From Fusobacterium sp. (GTDB lineage Bacteria > Fusobacteriota > Fusobacteriia > Fusobacteriales > Fusobacteriaceae): a DNA stretch of 64,000 bases. The notes below the pieces were generated by a model. That model was given only the letters and a program-made list of their open reading frames with translations, made no database searches and was not told the DNA's origin. This document shows positions 7,659-16,974 of the stretch, piece by piece. Numbering within the stretch: the first letter of the stretch is position 1; the number at the start of each line of letters is the position of its first letter. The stretch lies in the NCBI GenBank assembly GCA_019416865.1, contig DXWL01000006.1:1-64000 (forward strand), given 5' to 3'. The translations under genes and the position numbers were made by a program.

Positions 7659-8699
7659 TTATAATTTTTTATTTATAAATTCCTTCTTCAACAAATAATC
7701 TGCCACTTTATCTGCTGCTTCTTCAACTGTATTATAAAAAATTTCCTCTTCATACTCATATTTATTTATACTTTGATCATATAATGGATCATAATATTTT
7801 TCCATAAGTATTTTACTTAATTCTTCCAGTTTATTTTCTTTCAAGAGTGCACTATATTTTTCGTATCTTTCTTTGCTTATATATCTTCCAACCTTATCAA
7901 GACAACTTTGAAGTTCTTCATAACTTGCTCCAGCATAGTCTTCCATTATTATTTTTATTCTGTTTTCCATTGAAGTATCAACTATCAAGTGATAACCACC
8001 AAGAATTGAATCATGGACAACTTCAGGAAGATATATATCTCCTATTCTCTTACTTTCACTTTCTACAAGTACATATCCTGTTTTATTTTTTGCAAGAGAT
8101 TCATATATTTCAGATTCCAATCTTTTTTGACTTTGTTGTTTTTCTTCACACAGCCCCCCAAAAAAAGATCCTTTATGATTTGCCATTTTTTCTAAATCCA
8201 TAACAGAGTATCCTCTCTCTGCTAATTTTTCAAGTATTTTTGTTTTTCCTACTCCTGTTCTCCCATGCAAAACGATATATTTTATATCTTTGTTTTTTTC
8301 AGGAAGATCTTTCATAAGATAATTTCTATACCCCTTGTAACCACCTTCAAGTTTTAAAGTTTTATATTTCAGTGCATAAAAAATAGCCTCAAGAGATGAA
8401 CTTCTCATCCCCCCTCTTGCACAATAAAAAACAAGTTTATCATATTTTTTTGAAAGCTCATTTATTTGATTAAAAATTTCAGGAAGTCTTTTAGAAATCA
8501 TCTCTATTCCTATCTGTTTAGCTTTTTCTGCTGATTCTCTTACATAAACTGTCCCCACTTCTGCTCTCTCTTCATCAAGAAGTGCAGGAATATTCACAGC
8601 TCCTGGAATCGGAGAGTCTTGAAACTCTTTTGGACTTCTTGCATCTATTAAAATGTAACTTTTCAATTTATATAAATCTTCAAAATTTATTGTTCTCAT
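7659..8699 (-). CDS. mnmH: tRNA 2-selenouridine synthase MnmH
   Basis: A rhodanese domain (about 1-125) carries the catalytic Cys93 in FYCARGGMRS. A P-loop domain follows with HGRTGVGKT (145-153) and YSVMDLEKMANHKGS. This fusion is diagnostic of MnmH/SelU, which converts 2-thiouridine at tRNA position 34 to 2-selenouridine via a geranylated intermediate. I place the start at the ATG at 8699 (346 residues), because the upstream in-frame TTG at 8711 is part of the GGAGG ribosome binding site. No selD is seen in the window, so selenophosphate supply must come from elsewhere. Confidence 0.93.
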   Translation of the reverse strand: MRTINFEDLYKLKSYILIDARSPKEFQDSPIPGAVNIPALLDEERAEVGTVYVRESAEKAKQIGIEMISKRLPEIFNQINELSKKYDKLVFYCARGGMRSSSLEAIFYALKYKTLKLEGGYKGYRNYLMKDLPEKNKDIKYIVLHGRTGVGKTKILEKLAERGYSVMDLEKMANHKGSFFGGLCEEKQQSQKRLESEIYESLAKNKTGYVLVESESKRIGDIYLPEVVHDSILGGYHLIVDTSMENRIKIIMEDYAGASYEELQSCLDKVGRYISKERYEKYSALLKENKLEELSKILMEKYYDPLYDQSINKYEYEEEIFYNTVEEAADKVADYLLKKEFINKKL

Positions 8700-8819
8700 T
8701 GAATCCTCCAATATATTTTCTAATAATATATTTTACATTATATTTTCAAAAAATAGAAATTATTTATTATTTTTTTATTTTTCAAATATATTTTTTATAT
8801 AATTCTGAAATCTCTTATA

Positions 8820-8835
8820 AAACAATATATAGTAA
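8820..8835. promoter_or_regulatory. NrdR box 1
   Basis: AAACAATATATAGTAA. The ten central bases CAATATATAG fit the NrdR-box core (CwAtATaTwG). It is centred exactly 42 bp upstream of box 2, four helical turns, as expected for cooperative NrdR binding. Confidence 0.65.
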
Positions 8836-8861
8836 TAAAAAACATTTTTTAGGTATTTACT

Positions 8862-8877
8862 ATACTAAATATTGTGG
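8862..8877. promoter_or_regulatory. NrdR box 2
   Basis: ATACTAAATATTGTGG, core CTAAATATTG, matches the NrdR consensus at about 13 of 16 positions. It lies directly upstream of a perfect TATAAT (8884-8889) and covers the -35/spacer region, so binding of the ATP/dATP-sensing repressor NrdR would block the promoter of the ribonucleotide reductase gene. Confidence 0.7.
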
Positions 8878-8883
8878 TACAAT

Positions 8884-8889
8884 TATAAT
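8884..8889 (+). promoter_or_regulatory. -10 element of the nrdJ promoter
   Basis: TATAAT 32 bp before the start codon. No good -35 hexamer is visible at 17 bp; the region is occupied by NrdR box 2. Confidence 0.55.
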
Positions 8890-8921
8890 ATCGACTTAAA
8901 GTTTTATAGGGAGGTTTTTGA

Positions 8922-11192
8922 ATGGATATTATCACTTGGCTTGGTCCTGAAAATAAACTTGGATTTGATATATGGTCTAAAAAATATAAGTATGATGGAG
9001 AAAATTTTGCTCAGTGGTTGGTAAGAATTTCCGGAGGGGATAAAGAGGTTGAAGATATGATTCTTAACAAAGAATTTATCTTTGCAGGAAGAATTTTATC
9101 TAACAGAGGACTTTGTAAACTTGGAAGAAAAGTTACTTATTCCAACTGTTATGTGGTTGCTCCCCCTGAAGATAATTTGGAATCTATTTTTGAAACTGCT
9201 AAAAAACTGGCAAAAACTTATTCTTATGGAGGAGGATGTGGAGTTGACATCTCTAAATTAAGACCAAAAGGAACTGCTGTAAATAATGCTGCTAAATATA
9301 CAACAGGTGCTGTATCATTTATGGAACTTTACAATCTTACTACAGACATAATTGGACAAAAAGGAAGAAGAGGGGCTCTTATGATATCCATTGATATCAA
9401 TCACCCTGATGTAGAAGACTTTATAAAAATTAAATCTGACCTTAATAAGATACAAAAAGCAAATATCTCTGTGAGAGTTGACCAAAAATTTATGGAAGCT
9501 GTTCTTAAAAATGAAAAAATAATTACAGAGTTTCATGTTGAAGACACTGGAGAGATTTATAAAAAAGAGATTGATGCTGCAAGACTTTTCACAGAACTTG
9601 CAAGACAAAACTGGAATTATGCTGAGCCAGGAATACTTTTCTGGGACAGAATATCAAATTGGAATCTTTTAAGTGAGGATAAAGAATTTTCTTATGCAGG
9701 AACAAATCCATGTGCTGAAGAACCTCTTCCTGCTGGAGGAAGTTGTCTTTTAGGTTCTCTTATTCTGCCTACTTTTGTAAAAGAGGATAAAACTTTTGAT
9801 TTTGAAAGACTGGCTTCTGCTGTTCAAAAATCTGTAAAAGCTCTTAATGATGTTCTTGATGAAGGACTTAGACTTCATCCTCTTGAAGAACAAAGAGAAT
9901 CTGTAAAAAAATGGCGTCAAATAGGACTGGGAATCTTAGGGCTTGGGGATCTTTTGATTAAAATGGAAATGAAATATGGTTCTCCTGAATCTCTTGAATT
10001 TTGTGATAAAGTGGCAAGAGTAATTATCAACAATGCTTTGAAAAAAAGTGCTGCTCTTGCAAAAGAATATGGAACATATCCTGAATATAAAAAAGAATGT
10101 ATCTTAAAATCTCCTTTCCTTTTAGAAAATGCAGATGAAGATACTTATAAGATGATTGAAGAATATGGACTTAGAAACTCCCAGCTTCTTACAATAGCAC
10201 CTACTGGATCTATTGGAACTATGCTTGAAATAAGTACAGGAATTGAACCTAACTTTGCTTTTTCATATACAAGAAAAACAGAAAGTCTTCACGGTGAAGA
10301 TAAATATTATGAAGTATTCATTCCTATTGCAAAAAAATATATGGAAGAACATAATCTTTCTTCTCAAGAGGAACTTCCTGATTATTTTATCTCTGCACAA
10401 AATCTTGATCCTATGGACAGAGTAAAGATGCAGGGAGTATGGCAAAACAGAATAGATGCTAGTATTTCTTCTACAATCAATCTTATTAACAAAGCTTCTG
10501 TTGAAGAAGTAAGAAATCTTTATATTGAAGCTTGGAAAAGAGGGCTTAAAGGTATGACTATCTATCGTTCAGGTTGTGCCAGAGAAGGAATCCTTACTGT
10601 TGAGCCTAAAAAAGAGAATAAAACTGTTGATGATATTGCTGAAAAAGCAAATGAAATAAAAAGAGGGGAACTTAAACCTATTGCTAAAGACACAATTTAC
10701 TATCCTGAAAAAATGCTTATAGGTTGTGGTAAACTAAAAGTTATGATAGGATACTCTCCAAGTGAAAAATGTATTCAAGACATTTATGTCATAAGAAGCG
10801 GAACTGGAGGATGTGAAAAAAATATCCAAGCTGTTGCAATTTATATGTCAGGTATCTTAAGATTGGGAGGAAATCTTTTCATGCTTGAAAAGGCTATTGC
10901 TGGAGTCAGCGGATGTACATCTTTTGCCGTTGCAAGAAGTAAAGGACAGGAGCTTAGCCAAGGAGGAACTTGTCCTACTGCAATTCTTAATATTTTGAAA
11001 AAATTTGAAAAAGAGATGGGACTTACAAATTACAAAGAGGCTGTGCAAAAAATAATTACAGAGGATGAAAAAGAGTTTTCTGTTAAACAATCTGATTTTA
11101 AAAACCCAATCTGTCCTGAATGTGGAGCTGAACTTGAAGTTACAGGAGGATGTTTCACTTGCAGAAACTGTGGATACTCTAAATGTGAATAA
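8922..11192 (+). CDS. nrdJ: Adenosylcobalamin-dependent (class II) ribonucleotide reductase
   Basis: A 756-residue enzyme that reduces ribonucleotides to deoxyribonucleotides using adenosylcobalamin. The active-site motif NPCAE (Cys264, Glu266), an N-terminal redox Cys region (TYSNCYVV) and the phosphate-binding APTGSIGTMLEISTG are present. A TSCPD domain follows near the C-terminus (GCTSFAVARSKGQELSQGG), then a zinc-ribbon-like tail CPECG...CFTCRNCG. Start ATG follows GGGAGG. It is monocistronic, with two NrdR boxes upstream and a strong terminator downstream. The cobalamin genes at the right end of the window could supply its cofactor. Confidence 0.95.
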   Translation: MDIITWLGPENKLGFDIWSKKYKYDGENFAQWLVRISGGDKEVEDMILNKEFIFAGRILSNRGLCKLGRKVTYSNCYVVAPPEDNLESIFETAKKLAKTYSYGGGCGVDISKLRPKGTAVNNAAKYTTGAVSFMELYNLTTDIIGQKGRRGALMISIDINHPDVEDFIKIKSDLNKIQKANISVRVDQKFMEAVLKNEKIITEFHVEDTGEIYKKEIDAARLFTELARQNWNYAEPGILFWDRISNWNLLSEDKEFSYAGTNPCAEEPLPAGGSCLLGSLILPTFVKEDKTFDFERLASAVQKSVKALNDVLDEGLRLHPLEEQRESVKKWRQIGLGILGLGDLLIKMEMKYGSPESLEFCDKVARVIINNALKKSAALAKEYGTYPEYKKECILKSPFLLENADEDTYKMIEEYGLRNSQLLTIAPTGSIGTMLEISTGIEPNFAFSYTRKTESLHGEDKYYEVFIPIAKKYMEEHNLSSQEELPDYFISAQNLDPMDRVKMQGVWQNRIDASISSTINLINKASVEEVRNLYIEAWKRGLKGMTIYRSGCAREGILTVEPKKENKTVDDIAEKANEIKRGELKPIAKDTIYYPEKMLIGCGKLKVMIGYSPSEKCIQDIYVIRSGTGGCEKNIQAVAIYMSGILRLGGNLFMLEKAIAGVSGCTSFAVARSKGQELSQGGTCPTAILNILKKFEKEMGLTNYKEAVQKIITEDEKEFSVKQSDFKNPICPECGAELEVTGGCFTCRNCGYSKCE

Positions 11193-11207
11193 AATAATTT
11201 GATAATA

Positions 11208-11240
11208 GAAAAAAGGAGAATAAATTATTCTCCTTTTTTC
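11208..11240. terminator. Bidirectional terminator between nrdJ and the glp cluster
   Basis: Near-perfect 13- to 16-bp palindromic stem (GAAAAAAGGAGAAT / ATTCTCCTTTTTTC), with T runs on either strand. It separates the convergent nrdJ and DUF1667 genes. Confidence 0.85.
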
Positions 11241-11278
11241 ATAGGTATATTTATAAAATTTTCGGGTAAAAGCAATCT

Positions 11279-11623
11279 TTACATATCACGGCAGACAACA
11301 ACATCTGCTCCTGTACCAAGTACATTTTTTATTACAACATCTCCTCTTTTTACAGGAGATTTAAGCTCTATATTATTTAAAAGTTCCATACATTTAAAAT
11401 TAAGTTCTTTTGGAATAGAATCATTTGTTTTTACAGGAACTCTTCTATGAATGCCTCCTATGATTTTTACTGTAGAAGTAATCACTCTTTTTGGACAAGT
11501 AAGTTCTTCTTTTCCATATTTTGCTCCTCTGGGACAAGTATTTCCTGTTACTTCCAAAGTTTCTGTATCAACTGAAAGATGACATCCCATTGGACATACT
11601 ATACATATCATCTCTTTTTTCAT
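11279..11623 (-). CDS. DUF1667 protein of the glycerol-3-phosphate dehydrogenase cluster
   Basis: A 114-residue protein of the DUF1667 family. Cysteines are arranged as CIVCPMGCHLS near the N-terminus plus TCPRG and TCPKR, consistent with binding an Fe-S cluster or zinc. Its start codon overlaps the stop of the GlpB-like gene by one base, so translation is coupled. In many anaerobes this gene forms a trio with GlpA- and GlpB-like flavoproteins; an electron-transfer or assembly role is plausible but not shown. Confidence 0.88.
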   Translation of the reverse strand: MKKEMICIVCPMGCHLSVDTETLEVTGNTCPRGAKYGKEELTCPKRVITSTVKIIGGIHRRVPVKTNDSIPKELNFKCMELLNNIELKSPVKRGDVVIKNVLGTGADVVVCRDM

Positions 11624-12882
11624 TATTCGTCCCCTCCTACAAGTTCAATAATAATTTCATTTTCTGAAATATTTTGTAAAATTTTATTAGGAATCATTAC
11701 TTTCTCCATCTCACCAGGAGCAAGATGAGATTTTTTAAGACTCACAATTACTCTATCTTTCTCTCTTATCTGAAGTTTCATATTTTTATAAATATTATTT
11801 ACCCTCATTGACACTTCAAGATTATTTTCTACATTTTCAATTCTAAATTTTTGAGGAACTGTATAAGTTATACCAAAACCATTTGTTATAGTTCTATATT
11901 CTCCCTCTTTCACTTGATCTTTTACATATTTTGCTGCTGCCTTCCCTGCTCTTCTTGCCTCAGCACTTACAAAATCTACAAGATCATGTACATGGACCAC
12001 ATTTCCACAGGCAAAAATTCCAGAAATACTTGTTTCCATCATTTCATTTACCACAGGACCATTTGTTCTTCTGTCTATCTCAACTCCTGTTTTTCTTGAA
12101 ATATCGTTTTCAGGAATAAGCCCTACTGATAAAAGCAGAGTATCACATTCATATTCTATCTCTGTTCCAGGAATAGGTCTTCTATTTTCATCAACTTTTG
12201 CAATCACAACTTTTTCCAATCTTTCTTTTCCCTTTATATCCACTACTGTATGACTTAAATATAGAGGAATATTATAATCATTCAAACATTGTGCAATATT
12301 TCTTGCAAGTCCTCCGGAAAAAGGCATAAGTTCCACAACAGCCTTTACCTCTGCTCCTTCAAGAGTCATTCTTCTTGCCATAATAAGTCCTATATCCCCT
12401 GAACCAAGAATAAGAACTTTTTTTCCTACCATATATCCTTCCATATTTATAAATCTTTGAGCTGTTCCTGCTGTAAATATTCCTGCAGGTCTTTCTCCTG
12501 GAATTGCAATAGCTCCTCTTGTTCTCTCTCTGCATCCCATAGCAAGAATAATTGCTTTTGCTTCAATCATCATATACCCATCTTTAGTATTAATTGCATG
12601 AATAACTTTTTCAGGTGTAACATCAAGAACCATTGTATCAAGTTTGTATTCTATATTATGTTCATAAAGTTTTTTGATAAATCTTTCTGCATATTCAGGT
12701 CCTGTAAGCTCCTCTTTAAACTCATGAAGCCCAAATCCATTATGAATACATTGCTGTAAAATTCCTCCCAATTCTTTATCTCTTTCTATTACTAATATAT
12801 TTTCAACACCATTTTCTCTAGCTTCAATTGCTGCTGCAAGACCTCCAGGTCCTCCCCCTATTACAACTAAATCATATTTCAT
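11623..12882 (-). CDS. NAD(P)/FAD-dependent oxidoreductase, GlpB-like subunit
   Basis: A 419-residue pyridine-nucleotide-disulfide-type oxidoreductase. An FAD-binding GGGPGGLAAAIEA lies at the N-terminus, the second dinucleotide-binding site is VLILGSGDIGLIMARR, and the FAD-closing motif is ISGIFACGNVVHVHDLVDFVS. It lies 15 bp after the GlpA-like gene and overlaps the DUF1667 gene. In this arrangement it probably takes electrons from the GlpA-like dehydrogenase. It is not the sequence type of E. coli GlpB, so no symbol is given. Confidence 0.88.
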   Translation of the reverse strand: MKYDLVVIGGGPGGLAAAIEARENGVENILVIERDKELGGILQQCIHNGFGLHEFKEELTGPEYAERFIKKLYEHNIEYKLDTMVLDVTPEKVIHAINTKDGYMMIEAKAIILAMGCRERTRGAIAIPGERPAGIFTAGTAQRFINMEGYMVGKKVLILGSGDIGLIMARRMTLEGAEVKAVVELMPFSGGLARNIAQCLNDYNIPLYLSHTVVDIKGKERLEKVVIAKVDENRRPIPGTEIEYECDTLLLSVGLIPENDISRKTGVEIDRRTNGPVVNEMMETSISGIFACGNVVHVHDLVDFVSAEARRAGKAAAKYVKDQVKEGEYRTITNGFGITYTVPQKFRIENVENNLEVSMRVNNIYKNMKLQIREKDRVIVSLKKSHLAPGEMEKVMIPNKILQNISENEIIIELVGGDE

Positions 12883-12897
12883 TTTAAAATCCCCCTG

Positions 12898-14337
12898 TTA
12901 TTTAGTAGCTTGTTTAGTTTCTTCAGTTAAAATATACGCACCTTTTTTATCAAGAACAATTTCATTAAGTTTTTCATTTAATTCTCTGGCTAAGATTTCC
13001 TGAACTCTAGGGCCACAGAAACCTCCCTGACATCTTCCTGCTCCCGGTCTGCATCTCTTTTTAACTCCATCAACTGTTTTTGCTCCAACCATTCTGTGAA
13101 TAACATCAACAATTTCTCCCTCTGTTATACTTTCACATCTGCAAATCACTCTTCCATATCTTGGATCTTTTTTTATAACCTCTGCTTTTTCTTCAGGAGA
13201 GAGATTCATAAAATGGATTTGTGGTCTGTTTTTCTTAAATACCTCTTTTTTAGAAGCACCAAGTTTTTTTACTATCATTTCTGCCACGTCAACAGCTATT
13301 GCAGGAGCAGATGAAAGTCCTGGAGATTTTGTTCCAGCAATATTGAAAAATCCTTCTGCATCAGGAGCTTCTCCTATAATAAAATCTCCTGTATCTGCTT
13401 CTGCACGAAGTCCTGCAAAATTTCTGATATTATCTCTGAAATTTATATTTTCTATACTTTTCACTGATTCTCTTCTTATTAAATCAAAAGCTGATAAACT
13501 GTTTGCTGTGTCATCTCTATCTTCAATATCTTGGGCATTAGGTCCTACAATAAGGTTTCCGTGAACTGTCTGAGCAACTAAAATTCCTTTTCCCATCTCA
13601 TTAGGGCATTGAAAAATTACAGAGTTAGTTAAATTTCCTTGTACCTTATCAAGAAGATAATATTCCCCTTTTCTTGGGTGAATTTTAAATTTTTTACTGC
13701 TCACCATATTATTTATTATATCTGCATAAACTCCTGCTGCATTAATAACTGTTTTTCCTTCAAAAATTCTTCCATCTTTTGTAGTTATTTTATAACCTAT
13801 TTGAGTTTTCTCAACTTTTATAACTTCAGTATCAAGTTCTACTTTTACACCATTTTCAGCAGCATTTTCCATAAGTTTTATACACACTTCATAAGGACCT
13901 ATTACAGCAGCTGTTCCTGCATATAAAGCCGCCACAACTTTTGGGCTGATATTTGGCTCTCTTCTTAAAATTTCATCTTTTTCAATTATTTCAAGTTCTT
14001 TTACTCCATTTGCTATTCCTCTTTTATAAAGAATTTCAAGATGTTTTCTCTCTTCGTCTGAAAATGCAAGTACATAAGATCCTGTTCTTTTATATGGTGC
14101 ATCTATCTCTTTACAAAGTTCTTCATACATCTCACTTCCTGCCACATTATATTTTGCCATAAGAGTTCCCTCTTTTGCATCATAACCAGCATGAACTATC
14201 GAAGAGTTTGCTTTTGTAGTTCCATTAGATACATCATGTTCTTTATCCAATACTGTTATGTTTAAATTATATTTAGATAATTCACGAGAAACAGCTGCCC
14301 CCATTATTCCTGCTCCTATTACAATAACATCTATCAT
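12898..14337 (-). CDS. glpA: FAD-dependent glycerol-3-phosphate dehydrogenase, GlpA-like with BFD [2Fe-2S] domain
   Basis: A 479-residue flavoprotein of the DAO/GlpA family. FAD site VIGAGIMGAAVSREL is at the N-terminus. The C-terminal BFD-like domain has cysteines in ICRCESITEGE and RCRPGAGRCQGGFCGP, expected to hold a [2Fe-2S] cluster. It oxidises glycerol 3-phosphate to dihydroxyacetone phosphate under anaerobic conditions. First gene of a three-gene unit (with GlpB-like and DUF1667), behind its own promoter and a terminator-containing leader (14355-14448). This suggests separate antitermination control although glpK lies just upstream. The symbol is by function; family paralogues with other 2-hydroxy substrates exist. 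Confidence 0.85.
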   Translation of the reverse strand: MIDVIVIGAGIMGAAVSRELSKYNLNITVLDKEHDVSNGTTKANSSIVHAGYDAKEGTLMAKYNVAGSEMYEELCKEIDAPYKRTGSYVLAFSDEERKHLEILYKRGIANGVKELEIIEKDEILRREPNISPKVVAALYAGTAAVIGPYEVCIKLMENAAENGVKVELDTEVIKVEKTQIGYKITTKDGRIFEGKTVINAAGVYADIINNMVSSKKFKIHPRKGEYYLLDKVQGNLTNSVIFQCPNEMGKGILVAQTVHGNLIVGPNAQDIEDRDDTANSLSAFDLIRRESVKSIENINFRDNIRNFAGLRAEADTGDFIIGEAPDAEGFFNIAGTKSPGLSSAPAIAVDVAEMIVKKLGASKKEVFKKNRPQIHFMNLSPEEKAEVIKKDPRYGRVICRCESITEGEIVDVIHRMVGAKTVDGVKKRCRPGAGRCQGGFCGPRVQEILARELNEKLNEIVLDKKGAYILTEETKQATK

Positions 14338-14354
14338 TTTTTCCTCCCTTTAGT

Positions 14355-14448
14355 AAAAAAAGAGTCAGAAAAAGCAGAGGGAAATTCCCTCTCTTTATCT
14401 GACTCACTTTATCTCTAGTCTTTATTAAATTTTTATTTTCTTAACTTA
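14355..14448 (-). promoter_or_regulatory. Leader with terminator and putative GlpP antiterminator, upstream of glpA
   Basis: On the minus strand a terminator stem GAGTCAGA (14398-14405) / TCTGACTC (14362-14369) encloses AGAGGGAATTTCCCTCT and is followed by seven T (14355-14361). Just upstream and overlapping the 5' arm, GACT and AGTC flank the loop AGAGATAAAGTG, a small hairpin incompatible with the terminator. The same loop motif appears in the TRAP-operon leader. It probably also ends glpK transcripts. Binding by GlpP is inferred. Confidence 0.72.
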
Positions 14449-14477
14449 ATTATCTCTTTTTTATCTAATTTTGTCAA
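14449..14477 (-). promoter_or_regulatory. Promoter of the glpA unit
   Basis: TTGACA (14472-14477), a 17-bp spacer and GATAAT (14449-14454) on the minus strand, in the gap between glpK and glpA. Confidence 0.75.
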
Positions 14478-14498
14478 GAGGCTAGTTAAACAAAATTT

Positions 14499-16004
14499 TT
14501 AATCATCATTTTCCCAATCCATAGCTCTTTTTACAGCTTTTTTCCAACCTCTGTATTTTTTTTCTCTCTCTTCTTCTGCCATAGAAGGTGAAAATTCTCT
14601 GTCCAAACTCCACTGCTTACTTATCTCATCTTTTGATTCCCAAAATCCCACAGCAAGTCCTGCAAGATATGCAGCTCCCATAGCTGTTGTTTCAAGAATA
14701 ACAGGTCTTCTTACACATGAACCTAAAATATCAGATTGAAATTCCATAAGAAAATTATTTGCAGCAGCTCCTCCGTCAACTTTCAAATGATTTAATTTTA
14801 TTCCTGAATCCTCCTGCATAGCCTCTAGTACATCTCTTGTCTGATAAGCAATAGATTCAAGAGTTGCTCTTATTATTTGATTTTTATTTGTTCCTCTTGT
14901 AATTCCTACAATTGCTCCTCTTGCATACATATCCCAATATGGCGCTCCAAGTCCTACAAAAGCAGGAACAACATAAACTCCTCCGCTGTCCTTTGCTTTT
15001 CTTGCAAAATATTCTGTATCAGAAGATTCACTCACAAGTTTCATTTCATCTCTAAGCCATTGAACACTTGCTCCTCCAATAAATATACTTCCTTCCAAAG
15101 CATATTGAACTTTTCCGTCAAGACCTATTGCTATTGTAGTAATAAGTTCGTTCTGACTTCTTACCATCTCTTCCCCTGTATTCATAAGAAGAAAACATCC
15201 TGTTCCATAGGTATTTTTTGAATCTCCCTTATTAAAACAAGCCTGTCCAAAAAGTGCAGACTGCTGATCTCCAGCAACTCCTGCAATTGGAACTCTATGC
15301 CCTCCAACTCCTCCAAGATTTGCATAACCAAATGTTCCTGAACTATCTTTTACTTCAGGAAGCATTGATTTTGGAATTCCTAAAATATTAAGAAGCTTTT
15401 CATCCCATTCAAGTTTTTTTATATTATATATCATTGTTCTTGAAGCATTTGTATAATCTGTTGCATGAACTCTTCCATTTGTCAGCTTCCAAATAAGCCA
15501 TGTATCTACTGTACCAAAAAGAAGCTCCCCTTTTTCAGCCTTCTCTCTTGCTCCTTCTACATTATCAAGTATCCATTTTATCTTCGTTCCTGAAAAATAA
15601 GCATCAATAAGAAGTCCTGTATTTTCTCTTATGTACTCTTCAAGTCCATCTATTTTTTTCAATTCATCACATATTTCTGCTGTTCTTCTGCACTGCCATA
15701 CTATTGCATTGTATATAGGTTTCCCTGTATTTTTATCCCATACTATTGTAGTTTCTCTTTGGTTTGTTATCCCTATTCCAATTATATCGTGCTGTGATAT
15801 TCCCTCTTTAGCTATTACTTCAGCAAGAACTCCGCTCTGGCTTGACCATATCTCCATAGGGTCATGTTCTACCCAACCCTCTTTTGGATATATCTGTCTG
15901 AATTCTTTCTGTGCTGTTCCTACTATTTTCTGATTGCTGTCAAATATTACTGCTCTTGAACTTGTAGTTCCCTGATCCAAAGCTATAATATATTTTTTCT
16001 CCAT
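14499..16004 (-). CDS. glpK: Glycerol kinase
   Basis: A 501-residue FGGY-family kinase that phosphorylates glycerol with ATP to glycerol 3-phosphate. Diagnostic segments are ALDQGTTSSRAVIFD at the N-terminus, WVEHDPMEIW, GITNQRETTIVWD, and GVAGDQQSALFGQ. I place the start at the ATG at 16004; the in-frame TTG at 16022 is part of the GGAGG ribosome binding site. It lies about 70 bp after the HAD phosphatase gene on the same strand. No glpF facilitator is present in the window. It ends 50 bp before the terminator-containing leader of glpA. Confidence 0.97.
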   Translation of the reverse strand: MEKKYIIALDQGTTSSRAVIFDSNQKIVGTAQKEFRQIYPKEGWVEHDPMEIWSSQSGVLAEVIAKEGISQHDIIGIGITNQRETTIVWDKNTGKPIYNAIVWQCRRTAEICDELKKIDGLEEYIRENTGLLIDAYFSGTKIKWILDNVEGAREKAEKGELLFGTVDTWLIWKLTNGRVHATDYTNASRTMIYNIKKLEWDEKLLNILGIPKSMLPEVKDSSGTFGYANLGGVGGHRVPIAGVAGDQQSALFGQACFNKGDSKNTYGTGCFLLMNTGEEMVRSQNELITTIAIGLDGKVQYALEGSIFIGGASVQWLRDEMKLVSESSDTEYFARKAKDSGGVYVVPAFVGLGAPYWDMYARGAIVGITRGTNKNQIIRATLESIAYQTRDVLEAMQEDSGIKLNHLKVDGGAAANNFLMEFQSDILGSCVRRPVILETTAMGAAYLAGLAVGFWESKDEISKQWSLDREFSPSMAEEEREKKYRGWKKAVKRAMDWENDD

Positions 16005-16076
16005 TATGACAATAACCTCCAAAATATATTAAAATTATATCCTCTATATATCTTTTATCATATTTTATAATTTCTA

Positions 16077-16889
16077 TCAATCATTTTCAGATATAATCTC
16101 ACCTATATTTTTTACAGAATCAAATATATAATCAGGTATAAACTCTGTATTTTCAAGCATTTTTTTATTTGTTTCCCCACTCATAACAAGAACAGATGTA
16201 AGACCATTATCAATTCCTGTTCTGATATCTGTATATAATCTATCCCCTACCATTACTATATCCTCTTTTTTCAAAGAATACTTTTCAAGAACAGCATCAA
16301 TTATATATCTGTTTGGTTTTCCTATTACAAGAGGTTCTCTTCCTGTCGAAGCTTTCAAAAATGCCATCATTGCCCCAGCATCAGGCATAAATTTCCCATC
16401 AGCAAGAGGACAATTAAAATCAGGATGAGTGGCAATATACGGTACTCCTTCTGCAAGATATTCACAGGCTATCCATAATTTTTCATATGTAAGAGTGGTG
16501 TCAAATCCCAAAACTACAAAATCTATCTTTTCTTCTCTTTCCTTTGTTAAAACAAAACCTGCTTTTGTAAATTCATCTTCAAGAGCTTTTGTCCCCATAA
16601 GAAAAATTTTTGCATTTTTTTTAATCTTACTAAGATAAATAACAGCTGCCTCTCCTGAAGTAAAAATATCTTCAAGATGAGCATCTATACCCATTCCAGA
16701 AAGTTTTTTTACATACTCCTCTTTATTTTTTGAAGAATTGTTTGTAAGAAAAATATATTTTTTTCCTTTTTCTTTCAAAATTTCTAAAAATCTGTCTGCT
16801 CCATCAATAAGATTATTTCCAAGATATATAGTTCCGTCCATATCAAGAAGAAAACATTTTTTCTGCTTTAGTTTTTCTGATTTTTCCAT
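16077..16889 (-). CDS. HAD-IIA family phosphatase (NagD-like)
   Basis: A 270-residue haloacid-dehalogenase hydrolase. Motif I is LLDMDGTIYLG (Asp nucleophile and acid), motif II is in FLTNNSS, the motif III lysine is in VIGKPN, and motif IV is in MVGDRLYTDI. The C2-type cap between motifs II and III places it in subfamily IIA (NagD/AraL/phosphoglycolate or glycerol-phosphate phosphatases). Between the AGCS symporter and glpK, a role in removing excess glycerol 3-phosphate or a related sugar phosphate is plausible, though substrate cannot be read from sequence. Confidence 0.88.
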   Translation of the reverse strand: MEKSEKLKQKKCFLLDMDGTIYLGNNLIDGADRFLEILKEKGKKYIFLTNNSSKNKEEYVKKLSGMGIDAHLEDIFTSGEAAVIYLSKIKKNAKIFLMGTKALEDEFTKAGFVLTKEREEKIDFVVLGFDTTLTYEKLWIACEYLAEGVPYIATHPDFNCPLADGKFMPDAGAMMAFLKASTGREPLVIGKPNRYIIDAVLEKYSLKKEDIVMVGDRLYTDIRTGIDNGLTSVLVMSGETNKKMLENTEFIPDYIFDSVKNIGEIISEND

Positions 16890-16974
16890 AACTTCACCTC
16901 ACAGTATAAAGTTAAAATAATATACAAGCACCCTACAGGTATTTTATAATTACTTTTTTCTACTATAATATTTT

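Noticed and set aside
8712..8921. Possible cobalamin riboswitch before the B12-dependent reductase
   Set aside because: The expected transcription start leaves only about 25 nt of leader, and no B12-box sequence is present.
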